Assembly (NCBI RefSeq): GCF_001044235.1
Contig: NZ_JYNL01000008.1
Span: 112,184-176,183, forward strand
Origin: Mycolicibacterium chlorophenolicum
GTDB lineage: Bacteria; Actinomycetota; Actinomycetes; Mycobacteriales; Mycobacteriaceae
Reading direction: 5' to 3'
Length of the DNA: 64,000 nucleotides
Shown here: piece after piece, positions 9,091-17,483 of the stretch
Numbering within the stretch: the first letter of the stretch is position 1
Layout of the letters: every line of letters begins with the position of its first letter
Translations under genes and position numbers: made by a program
Notes under the pieces: model-generated
Databases searched by the model: none
What the model was told of the DNA's origin: nothing
The model's input: the letters and a program-made list of their open reading frames with translations, nothing else

Positions 9091-10605
9091 ATGTTTGCAG
9101 CAAATAAATATCCGGCAACCTGCAACTCGTCGCAGGACACGGATGACGAGCGCATTCCGGCGTCAGTCAACCGCAGGCGTCGTTCGACCAGGGATTCTGG
9201 GCGGTACATCGGACGAATCGGCGCGCTGGCGGTAGCGCTCGGTATCGGTACCGCGCTTGCCTCTATGCCGAGCGTTGCGTTCGCCGACACCTCCGACTCC
9301 ACCACCTCGCAGTCATCCGCCGGTGACGCGGCCGGTGCGCCACGACCGTCGGTCGCACAGCCCCGGTCCCCGCGTCGCACCTCGGTGGACAGCGCCGAGT
9401 CCACCGCTGCGCCGACCACCCAGCGACGGCACAGCGCCACCTCGCGCGCGACGGCGACGAAGCGCGCCGACAGAGGCCAGTCCGAGACCGACGATCCGAC
9501 GCCGCGACGAGCGGACAACGCCACTCGCGCAGTCGATCCGGGCGCCGACGTCGCGGGTAGCACCACAAGGCGCGCGGCACAGGAGACCTCACCGGTCCCC
9601 GCCGGAGAATCTGTCACCGCCACCAAAAAGGTTGCCGTCAAGGTCCGTACAGCCGTCACCACGAATGTCTCGACCCGTCCGAAGCCCGCGACACCGGCGC
9701 AGGCCACGCTGCTGTCCACCCTGCTCGCATGGACACGGCGGGCGTCCGCACAAACGGCGGATCCCACCAGCGGCAGCACAAATATCAGCGATCTGATCGC
9801 CACGCAGGCGGCTGCCACGGCACAGCCCACTGTCGTCGCAGGCAACTCCACGGGCATCGAACTTCCCGCGGCCGCGACAGTCTTCACCTTGCGCGGAATG
9901 AACGTCCGGAAGACGTCCTACAACCCCATGTTGAAGGAGTACGGGGGCATGTTCGCCAAGGCTCCCTACACGATGGTGGAGGTGAAATACTCAGCCGCCT
10001 GGAACCGGACGTCGATCACCGAAGGCGTTCAATTGCTCGATGCTGCGTTGGCTTCGACGCCCGGGGACATCATCGTCATGGCCCATTCGGAGGGTGCTCA
10101 GGTCGCCTCGCGATGGATGCGCACCTACGCCGATGATCCGACCAGGGCGGCGCTGGCCGACCGAGTCACCTTCCTGCTCAGCGGTAATCCTCTGCGCTCG
10201 AGCCAGGGCGGTGGGGGCCAGATGATCGGATTGTGGGAGAACGATGGCACCCGAGCACTTCCGACGCCGACGACCACGCCGTGGGCGATCGTTGACGTCG
10301 CCCGCCGGTGGGACGGCTGGGCCGACTGGCCCGCCGACACCTCCAACAAGATCGCCGTCCGCAACGCCAGGAAAGGAATGGCCAGCTTTCACTTCAATTA
10401 CAACAACGTCGACATCTACGACCCGGCGAACACCGTCTGGCACGAAGGCAACACCACGTACGTCTTGACTCACGAAAACACCCCGCCGATCATCCGCTCG
10501 CTCTTCGCCAACCCCAACCTCGTCAGCCTCCTCAGAGGCCGGGTCGAGACCGGATATCAACGCCCGCCCGACGACATTTCGTCGCAGACGGCCGTGACAG
10601 CCTGA
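9091..10605 (+). CDS. secreted PE-PPE-domain protein, copy 2
   Basis: 504 residues, paralogue of the gene at 6895. Start chosen at ATG 9091 because the sequence around it (GGAG box, ATGnnnGTAGCAAAT-like context) aligns with the copy 1 start; an upstream in-frame ATG at 9052 has no such match. Same order: basic N-terminus, hydrophobic export segment ending ASMPSVAFADTSD, low-complexity linker, PE-PPE domain with the AHSEGAQ elbow (Ser333). The linker is about 30 residues shorter than in copy 1 and the tail goes directly to SSQTAVTA. Retained reading frames and catalytic motif imply both copies are functional. Confidence 0.8.
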   Translation: MFAANKYPATCNSSQDTDDERIPASVNRRRRSTRDSGRYIGRIGALAVALGIGTALASMPSVAFADTSDSTTSQSSAGDAAGAPRPSVAQPRSPRRTSVDSAESTAAPTTQRRHSATSRATATKRADRGQSETDDPTPRRADNATRAVDPGADVAGSTTRRAAQETSPVPAGESVTATKKVAVKVRTAVTTNVSTRPKPATPAQATLLSTLLAWTRRASAQTADPTSGSTNISDLIATQAAATAQPTVVAGNSTGIELPAAATVFTLRGMNVRKTSYNPMLKEYGGMFAKAPYTMVEVKYSAAWNRTSITEGVQLLDAALASTPGDIIVMAHSEGAQVASRWMRTYADDPTRAALADRVTFLLSGNPLRSSQGGGGQMIGLWENDGTRALPTPTTTPWAIVDVARRWDGWADWPADTSNKIAVRNARKGMASFHFNYNNVDIYDPANTVWHEGNTTYVLTHENTPPIIRSLFANPNLVSLLRGRVETGYQRPPDDISSQTAVTA

Positions 10606-10615
10606 GCCTCGGCAG

Positions 10616-11308
10616 TCATTCGAGCGCGAAGTCGACCGCGGCCTGTGCGTGTAGCAGCGTCGTCGGGAACACCGGGATGGCGACGTCGTCGGCGCCGATC
10701 AGCAGTTCCACCTCGGTGCAGCCGAGGATCACCCCCTGCACGCCGGCCATGCGGCCGATGACCTCTCGGTAGAACTGGCGCGATTCGTCGCGAACCACGT
10801 TGTGGCACAACTCCTCGTAGATGATGCGGCTGACCTCCCGGCGATCGTCGGCGTCCGGTGTCACGACCTCGACGCCATACGCAACGAACCGCGAGACGTA
10901 GAAACTCTGCTCCATCGTGAACGCGGTGGCCAGCAGCCCCACCCGCGACAGGCCTGCAGCCGCCACGGCGCGCGCGGTGGTGTCGGCGATGTGCAGGAAC
11001 GGAATCGCGACGGCATCCTCGATGGCCGCGGCGACGTAGTGCATGGTGTTGGTGCACAGCACGATCGCGTCGGCGCCCGCCGACTCGAGCCGGCGGGCCT
11101 CGCCGGCCAGGCGGGCCGCGACCGCGTCCCAGTTCCCGTCGAGCTTGAGCGCCTCGATCTCGGCGAAGTCGACCGATGCGAGAAGGATTGGCGCGGAATG
11201 TAATCCGCCGAGACGACCCGCGACGAGCTCATTGATCAACCGGTAGTAGTGCGCGGTGCTGACCCAGCTCATGCCGCCGATCAGGCCGAGTGTCTTCACC
11301 CAGGACAT
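10616..11308 (-). CDS. aspartate/glutamate racemase family protein
   Basis: 230 residues of the Asp/Glu racemase superfamily. It begins KTLGLIGGMSWVSTAHYYR, typical of the aspartate racemase (YgeA-like) branch. The two catalytic cysteines are visible: Cys85 in VLCTNTMHY and Cys197 in ILGCTEVELLI. PLP-independent, it would interconvert L- and D-amino acids. The internal start at 11308 is chosen because MSWVKTLGLIGG is the family's usual N-terminus; an upstream in-frame GTG at 11344 would add twelve unconserved residues. It converges on the PE-PPE gene with ten bases between stops. Confidence 0.85.
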   Translation of the reverse strand: MSWVKTLGLIGGMSWVSTAHYYRLINELVAGRLGGLHSAPILLASVDFAEIEALKLDGNWDAVAARLAGEARRLESAGADAIVLCTNTMHYVAAAIEDAVAIPFLHIADTTARAVAAAGLSRVGLLATAFTMEQSFYVSRFVAYGVEVVTPDADDRREVSRIIYEELCHNVVRDESRQFYREVIGRMAGVQGVILGCTEVELLIGADDVAIPVFPTTLLHAQAAVDFALE

Positions 11309-11610
11309 GCTACGAGCGCAGCGACACGCCGGCCCTGGTGGCACACGGCTCCCCCACCTGGTGACACCAGGTACCGACGCGTCTGAGAAAAGGCTCCGCT
11401 CAACCCCTCACTGCGCGCGCCTTGACAGTCATTGCGAGAGAAACCAAGAGCATCGTACATAAACATCGGTGTTTCTGAGAGACAACAAGGTTCTTGAAAA
11501 GGAAATGACTCGCACGTCCACCGGAGGGGACCGTGGCCCGCCTATACTTTCGACACAGTCACAGCACCTGCGAGATCATGCGACGCTGCCGAGGTCGGAG
11601 GGGGAACCCC
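11309..11610. other. divergent intergenic region
   Basis: About 300 bases between the racemase and a TetR gene. TTGACA at 11422-11427 is a perfect -35 hexamer but no matching -10 at the right spacing was found. No gene is convincing. Confidence 0.3.
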
Positions 11611-12225
11611 GTGGTCGAGCGGCTTGCGTCCGGTCGCCATCACCTCAGCCGCGAAGAGGTGGCGGCCCACCAGAAGCAGCGGTTGTTCAAGGCCCTCGCC
11701 ACGGTGATGACCGCCAACGGTTACAGCAGCACGACCGTCGACGACGTCATCAAGGAGGCGAAGGTCTCCCGGGCCACGTTCTATCAACATTTCGAGTCCA
11801 AGCAGGACCTGTTCGTGGCCGGCTATGCGCGGATGCAGCGTCATGTCATCGACGACATCCTCACGGTGCCGGAGGTCGGCACCCCAATGCAGCGGTTCGC
11901 CGCGATGCTCGAGCGGTACCTCGGCTTCATCGCGCTCGATCCGGCCACCGCGCGGCTCTATCTGCTCGAGGTGTACGCCGCCGGCCCCGACGCCATGCGG
12001 CGGCGGATCGAGCTGCAGCAGGAGTGGGTCGCCGGTGTCGTGGAGATCTTCGGTGCGCGCAACGATGCCAACCGCTTCGCCTGCGAAGCGCTCGTCGCCG
12101 GAATCTCGACGCTGGTCACCCATGCCCTGAGCACCGGCGACGCCGACGCGGTCACCGGGCTGTACAAGCCCGTCCTCGACTACACCGAGCGGGTGATCGG
12201 CCGCGCTCCCGTGACGGACGGGTGA
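11611..12225 (+). CDS. TetR/AcrR family transcriptional regulator
   Basis: 204 residues. The HTH is in the first 60 residues (GYSSTTVDDVIKEAKVSRATFYQHFESKQDLF), followed by a ligand/dimer domain. I start at GTG 11611, preceded by GGAGGGGG, giving the N-terminus VVERLASGRHHLSREEV; an alternative GTG at 11533, also with GGAGG, would add 26 residues. Another TetR gene begins eleven bases downstream and then an exporter, so the three form an operon in which one or both regulators probably control the pump. Confidence 0.85.
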   Translation: MVERLASGRHHLSREEVAAHQKQRLFKALATVMTANGYSSTTVDDVIKEAKVSRATFYQHFESKQDLFVAGYARMQRHVIDDILTVPEVGTPMQRFAAMLERYLGFIALDPATARLYLLEVYAAGPDAMRRRIELQQEWVAGVVEIFGARNDANRFACEALVAGISTLVTHALSTGDADAVTGLYKPVLDYTERVIGRAPVTDG

Positions 12226-12235
12226 GGGTCGAACC

Positions 12236-12811
12236 ATGAGGATCGAGTCGGGCAGCCTCCGGGAGCGCAAGAAGTGGCAGACCCGCCAGGCCATCCGCCG
12301 CGAGGCACTGCGGCTGTTCACCGAGCAGGGGTACGCGGACACCACGGTCGAGCAGATCGCCGAGGCCGCCGAGGTCTCCCCACGCACCTTCTACCGCTAC
12401 TTCCGCGTCAAGGAAGCGGTACTGATCTCCGCGGACCACTCGCCGCTGATCGTCGCGGCCTTCATCGCCGCACCCCGGCATCTGACGCCGATCGCCGCGT
12501 ACGAGTACGCGGTGACCGAGGTGTTCGGCTCGCTGTCCGAGCAAGACCGGGAAGCCGACCTCATCGGCCAGCAGCTGCTGTACCAGGTGCCCGAGGCGCA
12601 CGGGCTGATCTACGCCGAGCTCATCAAGCTGATCGGGCTGATCACCGACGCGCTGCAGCACCGGCTCGACGGCCCGACCGACGAGGCCGAGCGCAGCGTG
12701 CTGGCCGGCGCGATCGTCGGCGTGATCATGGGCGCCGCACACAACACCCCCCTACCCGAGAAGGCGCTACCCAGCGCGCTGTCGATCCTCGACGCCAAGA
12801 TGTCGTGGTGA
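12236..12811 (+). CDS. TetR family transcriptional regulator
   Basis: 191 residues; HTH at about residues 15-62 (RREALRLFTEQGYADTTVEQIAEAAEVSPRTFYRYF). The C-terminal domain resembles mycofactocin-type TetR regulators in layout but not enough to assign. GAGGG lies just before the ATG. Its TGA overlaps the GTG start of the MFS gene, so the regulator and transporter are translationally coupled. Confidence 0.85.
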   Translation: MRIESGSLRERKKWQTRQAIRREALRLFTEQGYADTTVEQIAEAAEVSPRTFYRYFRVKEAVLISADHSPLIVAAFIAAPRHLTPIAAYEYAVTEVFGSLSEQDREADLIGQQLLYQVPEAHGLIYAELIKLIGLITDALQHRLDGPTDEAERSVLAGAIVGVIMGAAHNTPLPEKALPSALSILDAKMSW

Positions 12812-14397
12812 CGACGGCTGCTCCCTCGACGTGGGCACCGCTGCGGTCGCCGGTCTTCCGCGCACTGTGGATCGCGCAGCTCGTCTCCAACCTGGGCACC
12901 TGGATGCAGACGGTCGGTGCGCAGTGGATGCTCGTCGACGATCCGCGCGCCGCGGTGCTGGTGCCGCTGGTGCAGACGGCGACGACACTGCCGGTCATGC
13001 TGCTGGCGCTGCCGTCCGGGGTGCTGGCCGACCTGATCGACCGGCGCCGGCTGCTGATCGCGACGCAGGGCGCGATGGCCGCCGGGGTGGCGTTCCTGGC
13101 CACGTTGACCGGATTCGGGCTGACGACGCCCGCGGTGCTGCTGATCGTGCTGTTCGTCATCGGGTGCGGGCAGGCGCTGACCGCGCCGGCCTGGCAGGCC
13201 ATCCAGCCCGATCTTGTTCCGCCGCAACAGATCCCGGCTGCCGCCGCGCTGGGCAGCATGAGCATGAACGGCGCCAGGGCGATCGGGCCCGCGATCGCCG
13301 GCGCACTGGTGTCGCTGGCCGGTCCGACGCTGGTGTTCGCGCTCAACGCGGTGTCGTTCATCGGGATCGTGGCCGTGCTGATCTGGTGGCGGCGACCGCC
13401 GATCGAGCACAACTTCCCGCCCGAGCGGGCGCTCGCAGCGCTGAGCGCCGGGGGCCGCTACATCCGCAGCTCGCCGATCGTGCGGCGCATCCTGCTGCGC
13501 ACCGCGCTGTTCATCGGCCCGGCCAGTGCGCTGTGGGGGCTGCTGCCGGTGATCGCGGCCGACCAGCTGGGGCTGTCGTCGTCGGGCTACGGCCTGCTGC
13601 TCGGCGCGTTGGGGGTCGGGGCGCTGCTGGGCGCGTTGGTGCTGTCACGGCTGCGGTCGCGCTTCGGGCAGAACACGCTGCTGGCGCTCGGGGCCGGCGG
13701 CTTCGCGGCGGCGACGGCGGTGCTGGCGCTGGTGCACGACTTCGGGGCCGTGCTCGCCGCGCTGGTGGTCGGCGGCGCGGCGTGGCTGCTGTCGCTGTCG
13801 ACGCTCAACGCGTCGATGCAGCTGAGCCTGCCGGGCTGGGTGCGCGCCCGCGGGCTGTCGGTGTACCAGCTGATCTTCATGGGCGGGCAGGCGCTCGGCT
13901 CGGTGGTGTGGGGCGTGCTCGCCGGGGCCACCAGCAGTGTGAACAGCCTGCTGGTCAGCGCCGGCCTGCTGGCGGCGTGCGCGGTCTCGCTGCTGTGGTG
14001 GCCGCTGCACCGGCGCACCGGCGACCTCGACCTGACCCCGTCGTCGCACTGGCCGGAGCCGACGCTGGTGTTCGAGCCGGAGCCGCTCGACGGACCCGTG
14101 CTGGTGCTGACGTCCTACCGGGTGGCGCCGGAGAACGAGGAGGCGTTCGTCGCGGCGATGGCGGTGCTGGGCCGGTCGCGGCAGCGCACCGGCGCAGCGC
14201 AGTGGCGGCTGTTCCGCAGCGTCGAGGAGGAATCGACGTACGTCGAGACGTTCGTCGTGCGCTCGTGGGGCGAGCACATGCACCAGCACTACACGCGGCT
14301 GACGGGCCAGGATCAGCTGATCGAGCAGAACGTGGAGAAGTACATCGACGGCGAAGCGCAGTCACAGCACTACCTCGCGGTCCGCGACTCAGACTGA
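12808..14397 (+). CDS. MFS transporter (EntS/TMR-type) with C-terminal antibiotic-biosynthesis-monooxygenase-like domain
   Basis: 529 residues. Residues 1-405 have about eleven to twelve hydrophobic segments and the MFS_3/EntS pattern (FRALWIAQLVSNLGTWMQTVGAQWML; LPSGVLADLIDRRRLL; NGARAIGPAIAG). Residues about 425-525 are soluble and resemble a dimeric alpha/beta-barrel (ABM) domain: LVLTSYRVAPENEEAFVAAM then W-x-L-F-R and a YVETFVVRSWGEHMHQH stretch. Such fusions are known in this transporter subfamily; what the domain senses or does is unknown. GTG 12808 is chosen for the GTGA overlap with the TetR stop. It overlaps the convergent TetR gene at 14389 by nine bases. Confidence 0.8.
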   Translation: MTTAAPSTWAPLRSPVFRALWIAQLVSNLGTWMQTVGAQWMLVDDPRAAVLVPLVQTATTLPVMLLALPSGVLADLIDRRRLLIATQGAMAAGVAFLATLTGFGLTTPAVLLIVLFVIGCGQALTAPAWQAIQPDLVPPQQIPAAAALGSMSMNGARAIGPAIAGALVSLAGPTLVFALNAVSFIGIVAVLIWWRRPPIEHNFPPERALAALSAGGRYIRSSPIVRRILLRTALFIGPASALWGLLPVIAADQLGLSSSGYGLLLGALGVGALLGALVLSRLRSRFGQNTLLALGAGGFAAATAVLALVHDFGAVLAALVVGGAAWLLSLSTLNASMQLSLPGWVRARGLSVYQLIFMGGQALGSVVWGVLAGATSSVNSLLVSAGLLAACAVSLLWWPLHRRTGDLDLTPSSHWPEPTLVFEPEPLDGPVLVLTSYRVAPENEEAFVAAMAVLGRSRQRTGAAQWRLFRSVEEESTYVETFVVRSWGEHMHQHYTRLTGQDQLIEQNVEKYIDGEAQSQHYLAVRDSD

Positions 14398-14919
14398 GCT
14401 GACCACCGGCCAGAAGAGGGCGAACAGCCGCTCTTCCCACCCGTCGGCGACGGACCCGGTGCGGGCGCGCTCGGCGGTGTACGCCCCGACCAGCGCGTCG
14501 ATCAGCGCCTCCGCGTCGACGCCGGCCCAGCTGTCCTCGATGACCTGCTCTAGCGCGGCGCGCTGACCGGCGAGGATACGCCGGAACACCTCGGTGAACT
14601 CCGCGTCCTCGTCGGTGAGCAGGGCTGCGAAGCCGCCGAACCCGATGCCGGCGTCGACCGCCTCGACGGCGTGCGCGATCACCCAGCGCAGCCGCTCCCG
14701 GGGTGCGACGTCGGCGCCGGGCGGTTCCGTCGGCGCGAGCCGCTCCAGCGCAGCGGACAGCATGTCGCGGCGGTCCGTGTACCGCCGGTAGATCGTGGTC
14801 TTCGCGATCCCGGACCGGGCGGTGACCGCCTCGACGGTCACGCCCCGCGGGCCGCGGGTGCGCAGCAGCTCGAGCGTCGCATCGGCGATGCGCTGGTCAA
14901 CCTCGCCCCTCGGCGCCAT
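14389..14919 (-). CDS. TetR family transcriptional regulator
   Basis: 176 residues. HTH region LRTRGPRGVTVEAVTARSGIAKTTIYRRYTDRRDML at about residues 18-52, followed by a TetR_C-type helical domain. It is divergent from the small membrane protein at 15014, and the shared gap contains a strong palindromic operator (14954-14996), so it most likely represses itself and the 15014-16312 genes. Confidence 0.85.
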   Translation of the reverse strand: MAPRGEVDQRIADATLELLRTRGPRGVTVEAVTARSGIAKTTIYRRYTDRRDMLSAALERLAPTEPPGADVAPRERLRWVIAHAVEAVDAGIGFGGFAALLTDEDAEFTEVFRRILAGQRAALEQVIEDSWAGVDAEALIDALVGAYTAERARTGSVADGWEERLFALFWPVVSSV

Positions 14920-14953
14920 CGCTGCTCCCCTGGTCGGAATACATCCGTCGCAG

Positions 14954-14996
14954 AAAACGCTACACTAAACGTAGCGCTACGATGAGCGTAGCGTTT
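14954..14996. promoter_or_regulatory. TetR operator, nested inverted repeats
   Basis: A perfect 12-base palindrome CGTAGCGCTACG at 14970-14981 sits inside a wider inverted repeat, AAAACGCTAC at 14954-14963 against GTAGCGTTT at 14988-14996. The repeated half-site is GTAGCGTTT/AAACGCTAC and variants. Lying between divergent TetR and target genes, this is the expected operator, probably bound by two dimers. Confidence 0.7.
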
Positions 14997-15013
14997 GATC
15001 GAGAGGGGACATC

Positions 15014-15292
15014 ATGGCCATGTTCGCGTATGTCAGCTTCCTGTTGACGTTCGTGGCGCTGGGTCTGTTCGTGCACGCCTTGGCGACGGGAAGCGCCGTG
15101 GCGGTGGCTTACGGCACGGCGCTGGTCGTGTTCATCGCGGCGATGATCGCGGGGTCGCGCGTCGGAAAGAACGCCTGGGCGAAGCCGATCGGGCAAGCGC
15201 AGATCGACCGGTACCTGCAGCGCTACCGCGGGGTCGAGGACACGCCTGCCGAGGAGCCCGAGCTCGAAATCCCGGAGCGGCTCGCGGCGTAG
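15014..15292 (+). CDS. small membrane protein of unknown function
   Basis: 92 residues. Two hydrophobic segments, about residues 4-24 (AYVSFLLTFVALGLFVHAL) and 30-47 (AVAYGTALVVFIAAMIAGS), then a charged C-terminal tail rich in Glu. GAGAGGGG precedes the ATG. It faces the TetR gene across the operator and is followed after nine bases by the LLM oxidoreductase, so the two are probably co-transcribed under TetR control. Family not recognised. Confidence 0.7.
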   Translation: MAMFAYVSFLLTFVALGLFVHALATGSAVAVAYGTALVVFIAAMIAGSRVGKNAWAKPIGQAQIDRYLQRYRGVEDTPAEEPELEIPERLAA

Positions 15293-15301
15293 GGTTCGAC
15301 C

Positions 15302-16312
15302 GTGCAGGTCGACGCGATGACGATGCCGCAGCCGCTGGGCGAGGTCGCCGACCTTGCCCGACGCACCCAGACCGCGGGGTTCTCGGGTCTGCTGTTCACC
15401 GAGACGGGCCGCACGCCGTATCTCAACGCGGCGGTGGCGGCGCAGGCGGCGCCGGGCCTGGAGTTGTCGACGGGCGTGGCGGTGGCGTTCCCGCGCAGCC
15501 CGTTCGTGACGGCGGCGACAGCGTGGGAGGTGCAGGAGGCCTCGGGCGGGTCGTTCCGCCTGGGCCTGGGCACGCAGGTGCGCACGCACGTGGTCCGGCG
15601 CTACGGCGTGGACTTCGAGCATCCGGGGCCGCGGCTGCGTGACTACGTGCTCGCTGTGAAGGCGTGCTTCGCGGCGTTCCGCACCGGCACTCTCGAGCAC
15701 CGCGGCGACTTCTACAGCCTGGACTTCATCACCCCGCAGTGGAGCCCGGGCCCGATCGACGCGCCCGATCCGAAGGTCGACATCGCCGCGGTGAACCCGT
15801 GGATGCTGCGGATGGCCGGCGAGGTCGCCGACGGCATCCACGTGCACCCGCTGGGCGAGCCGGGCTACATCCGGCGCCATGTGCTGACGAATCGGGCTGC
15901 CGGGGCGAACATGTCGCGCCGCTCCCCCGACGACATCGCGGTGATCGTGCCGGTGATGACGATCGTCGGCGACACCGACGAGGAACGGCACCGCGAGCGC
16001 GAGCTCGTCCGGGCCAGCATGAGCTTCTACGGCAGCACCCCGAACTACGCGTTCATCTGGGACGAAGCCGGGTTCGAGGGCACGACGGCGCGGATCCGGG
16101 AGAAGCAGAAGGCCGGAGACTTCGCCGGCATGGCGGCGCAGATTACCGACGACCACATCGCGGCGTTCGCGACGGAGTCGACGTGGGACGGCCTGGCCGA
16201 CGCACTGAGGGCGAAGTACGACGGGGTGGCGACACGGTTGGTGCTGTACAACGCGCTGGCCGACCGCGAGTGGTTCGAGCGGTACGGGGAAGTGGCCCAG
16301 CGCCTTTCGTGA
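15302..16312 (+). CDS. LLM-class (F420-dependent type) oxidoreductase
   Basis: 336-residue luciferase-like TIM-barrel protein. Features: AGFSGLLFTETGRTPY near the N-terminus, ASGGSFRLGLGTQVRTHVVRRYG in the middle, and RMAGEVADGIHVHPLG late in the barrel. This pattern matches the actinobacterial TIGR03617-type F420-dependent subfamily. It would perform hydride transfer with reduced F420 (or FMN) on an unknown substrate in the cytoplasm. The GTG start directly follows the small membrane protein. Converges with the MscS gene (stops four bases apart). Confidence 0.8.
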   Translation: MQVDAMTMPQPLGEVADLARRTQTAGFSGLLFTETGRTPYLNAAVAAQAAPGLELSTGVAVAFPRSPFVTAATAWEVQEASGGSFRLGLGTQVRTHVVRRYGVDFEHPGPRLRDYVLAVKACFAAFRTGTLEHRGDFYSLDFITPQWSPGPIDAPDPKVDIAAVNPWMLRMAGEVADGIHVHPLGEPGYIRRHVLTNRAAGANMSRRSPDDIAVIVPVMTIVGDTDEERHRERELVRASMSFYGSTPNYAFIWDEAGFEGTTARIREKQKAGDFAGMAAQITDDHIAAFATESTWDGLADALRAKYDGVATRLVLYNALADREWFERYGEVAQRLS

Positions 16313-16315
16313 GCG

Positions 16316-17278
16316 TTACTCGCCGGCCGGACCGTTGACCGCGGCCAGGAACCGGTTGCCTGCGTAGGGCAGTTCGATTCCGTTCTCGTCGAAGGCGCGC
16401 AGGATCTCGCGCCGCAGGCGGCGCTGGACCGACCACTGGACACCGGGCCGGGTCTTGACGGTCATCCTCAGGGTGACCTGGTCGGACCGCACCTCCTGAA
16501 CACCGAGCATCTCGGGTTCGCCGAGGACCTTGGCGGCGATCTTCGGGTCGTCGAGTGCGCGGTGGGCGGCGTCGAGGGCGACCTTCTCGGCGCGTTCGAC
16601 GTCGGCGGTGGGCGCGACGGGGATCTCGATGCGGGCGACCGCGTAGTCCTGGCTCATGTTGCCGACGCGGGCGATCTCGCCGTTGCGCACGTACCAGAGG
16701 GTGCCGTCGATGTCGCGCACGGTGGTGATGCGCAGGCCGACGCTCTCGACGTCGCCGACGGCGTCGCCGAGGTCGACGGTGTCGCCGACGCCGTACTGGT
16801 CTTCGAGCAGCATGAACACGCCGGTCACGAAGTCGCGCACCAGGTTCTGCGCGCCGAAGCCGATCGCGAGGCCGACGACGCCGGCCGAGGCGAGGAACGG
16901 CGCGATGTTGACGCCGAGCACGTTGAGAACGCCCAGCGCAACCCAGATCAGCAGCACGATCGACACCGTCGACTTCAGCACCGAGGCGATGGTCTGCGCG
17001 CGCTGCTGGCGGCGCTCGGCGGCGCGGGCACTTGCGGCCGGGGACTGCCCGCGGTCGCGCAGGCCGCGTAGCAGCGGAGGTTTCTTGGCCGGCGCCTGGT
17101 CATCCGAGGCGACGTTCTTGCGGGATCTGCCGGTGGCGGCCCGATCGATCATCCGGTGCAGCACATAGCGTGCGATGAGCACGACCAGGATGTACGCAAC
17201 GATCCGGATGGGAACTTCGAGCAGCCAGTGCCGGTTGGTTTCGGTCCATTCGAAGGCGAGGTTGTATACGTCCATCAT
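16316..17278 (-). CDS. MscS-type mechanosensitive ion channel
   Basis: 320 residues. Three hydrophobic segments: about residues 22-40, 105-124, and the pore helix region around 128-150 (NIAPFLASAGVVGLAIGFGAQNLVRDFVTGVFMLLEDQYGVGD), which carries the classical MscS TM3 and beta-domain entrance. A basic cytoplasmic stretch with KKPP lies between TM1 and TM2. It would gate on membrane tension to release osmolytes. ATG 17278 is used; in-frame alternatives are GTG 17299 and ATG 17275, none with a strong ribosome-binding site. Confidence 0.85.
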   Translation of the reverse strand: MMDVYNLAFEWTETNRHWLLEVPIRIVAYILVVLIARYVLHRMIDRAATGRSRKNVASDDQAPAKKPPLLRGLRDRGQSPAASARAAERRQQRAQTIASVLKSTVSIVLLIWVALGVLNVLGVNIAPFLASAGVVGLAIGFGAQNLVRDFVTGVFMLLEDQYGVGDTVDLGDAVGDVESVGLRITTVRDIDGTLWYVRNGEIARVGNMSQDYAVARIEIPVAPTADVERAEKVALDAAHRALDDPKIAAKVLGEPEMLGVQEVRSDQVTLRMTVKTRPGVQWSVQRRLRREILRAFDENGIELPYAGNRFLAAVNGPAGE

Positions 17279-17483
17279 CTCGACCGTACGTCTACCCACT
17301 GGGCCGGACGCAAATCATGCAGTGGCTGAATCACTTTGACGTGTCCGTCGATCCGCGACGGTCATGTGCGGTGTGGGCCCGAGCGCTCTGTGACCAAATC
17401 CACGTTGTGCAGACGGCCACTCGCAGTCCCGCTGCAGACAGTGGATCTCGTCACTTGTCGGTGCCCGTTCGTAAAGTCTGCGC

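Larger units (their letters stand above)
6510..10605 (+). repeat. tandem segmental duplication (two units of about 1.9-2.0 kb)
   Basis: Unit 1 spans about 6510-8556, unit 2 about 8707-10605. Each has a 340-base leader plus a PE-PPE-domain gene. Coding halves are nearly identical in the C-terminal domain (for example SQGGGGQMIGLWENDGTRALP in both) and diverged in the low-complexity linker. Unit 2 lacks about 30 linker codons present in unit 1 and a stretch near the C-terminus. Confidence 0.8.
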
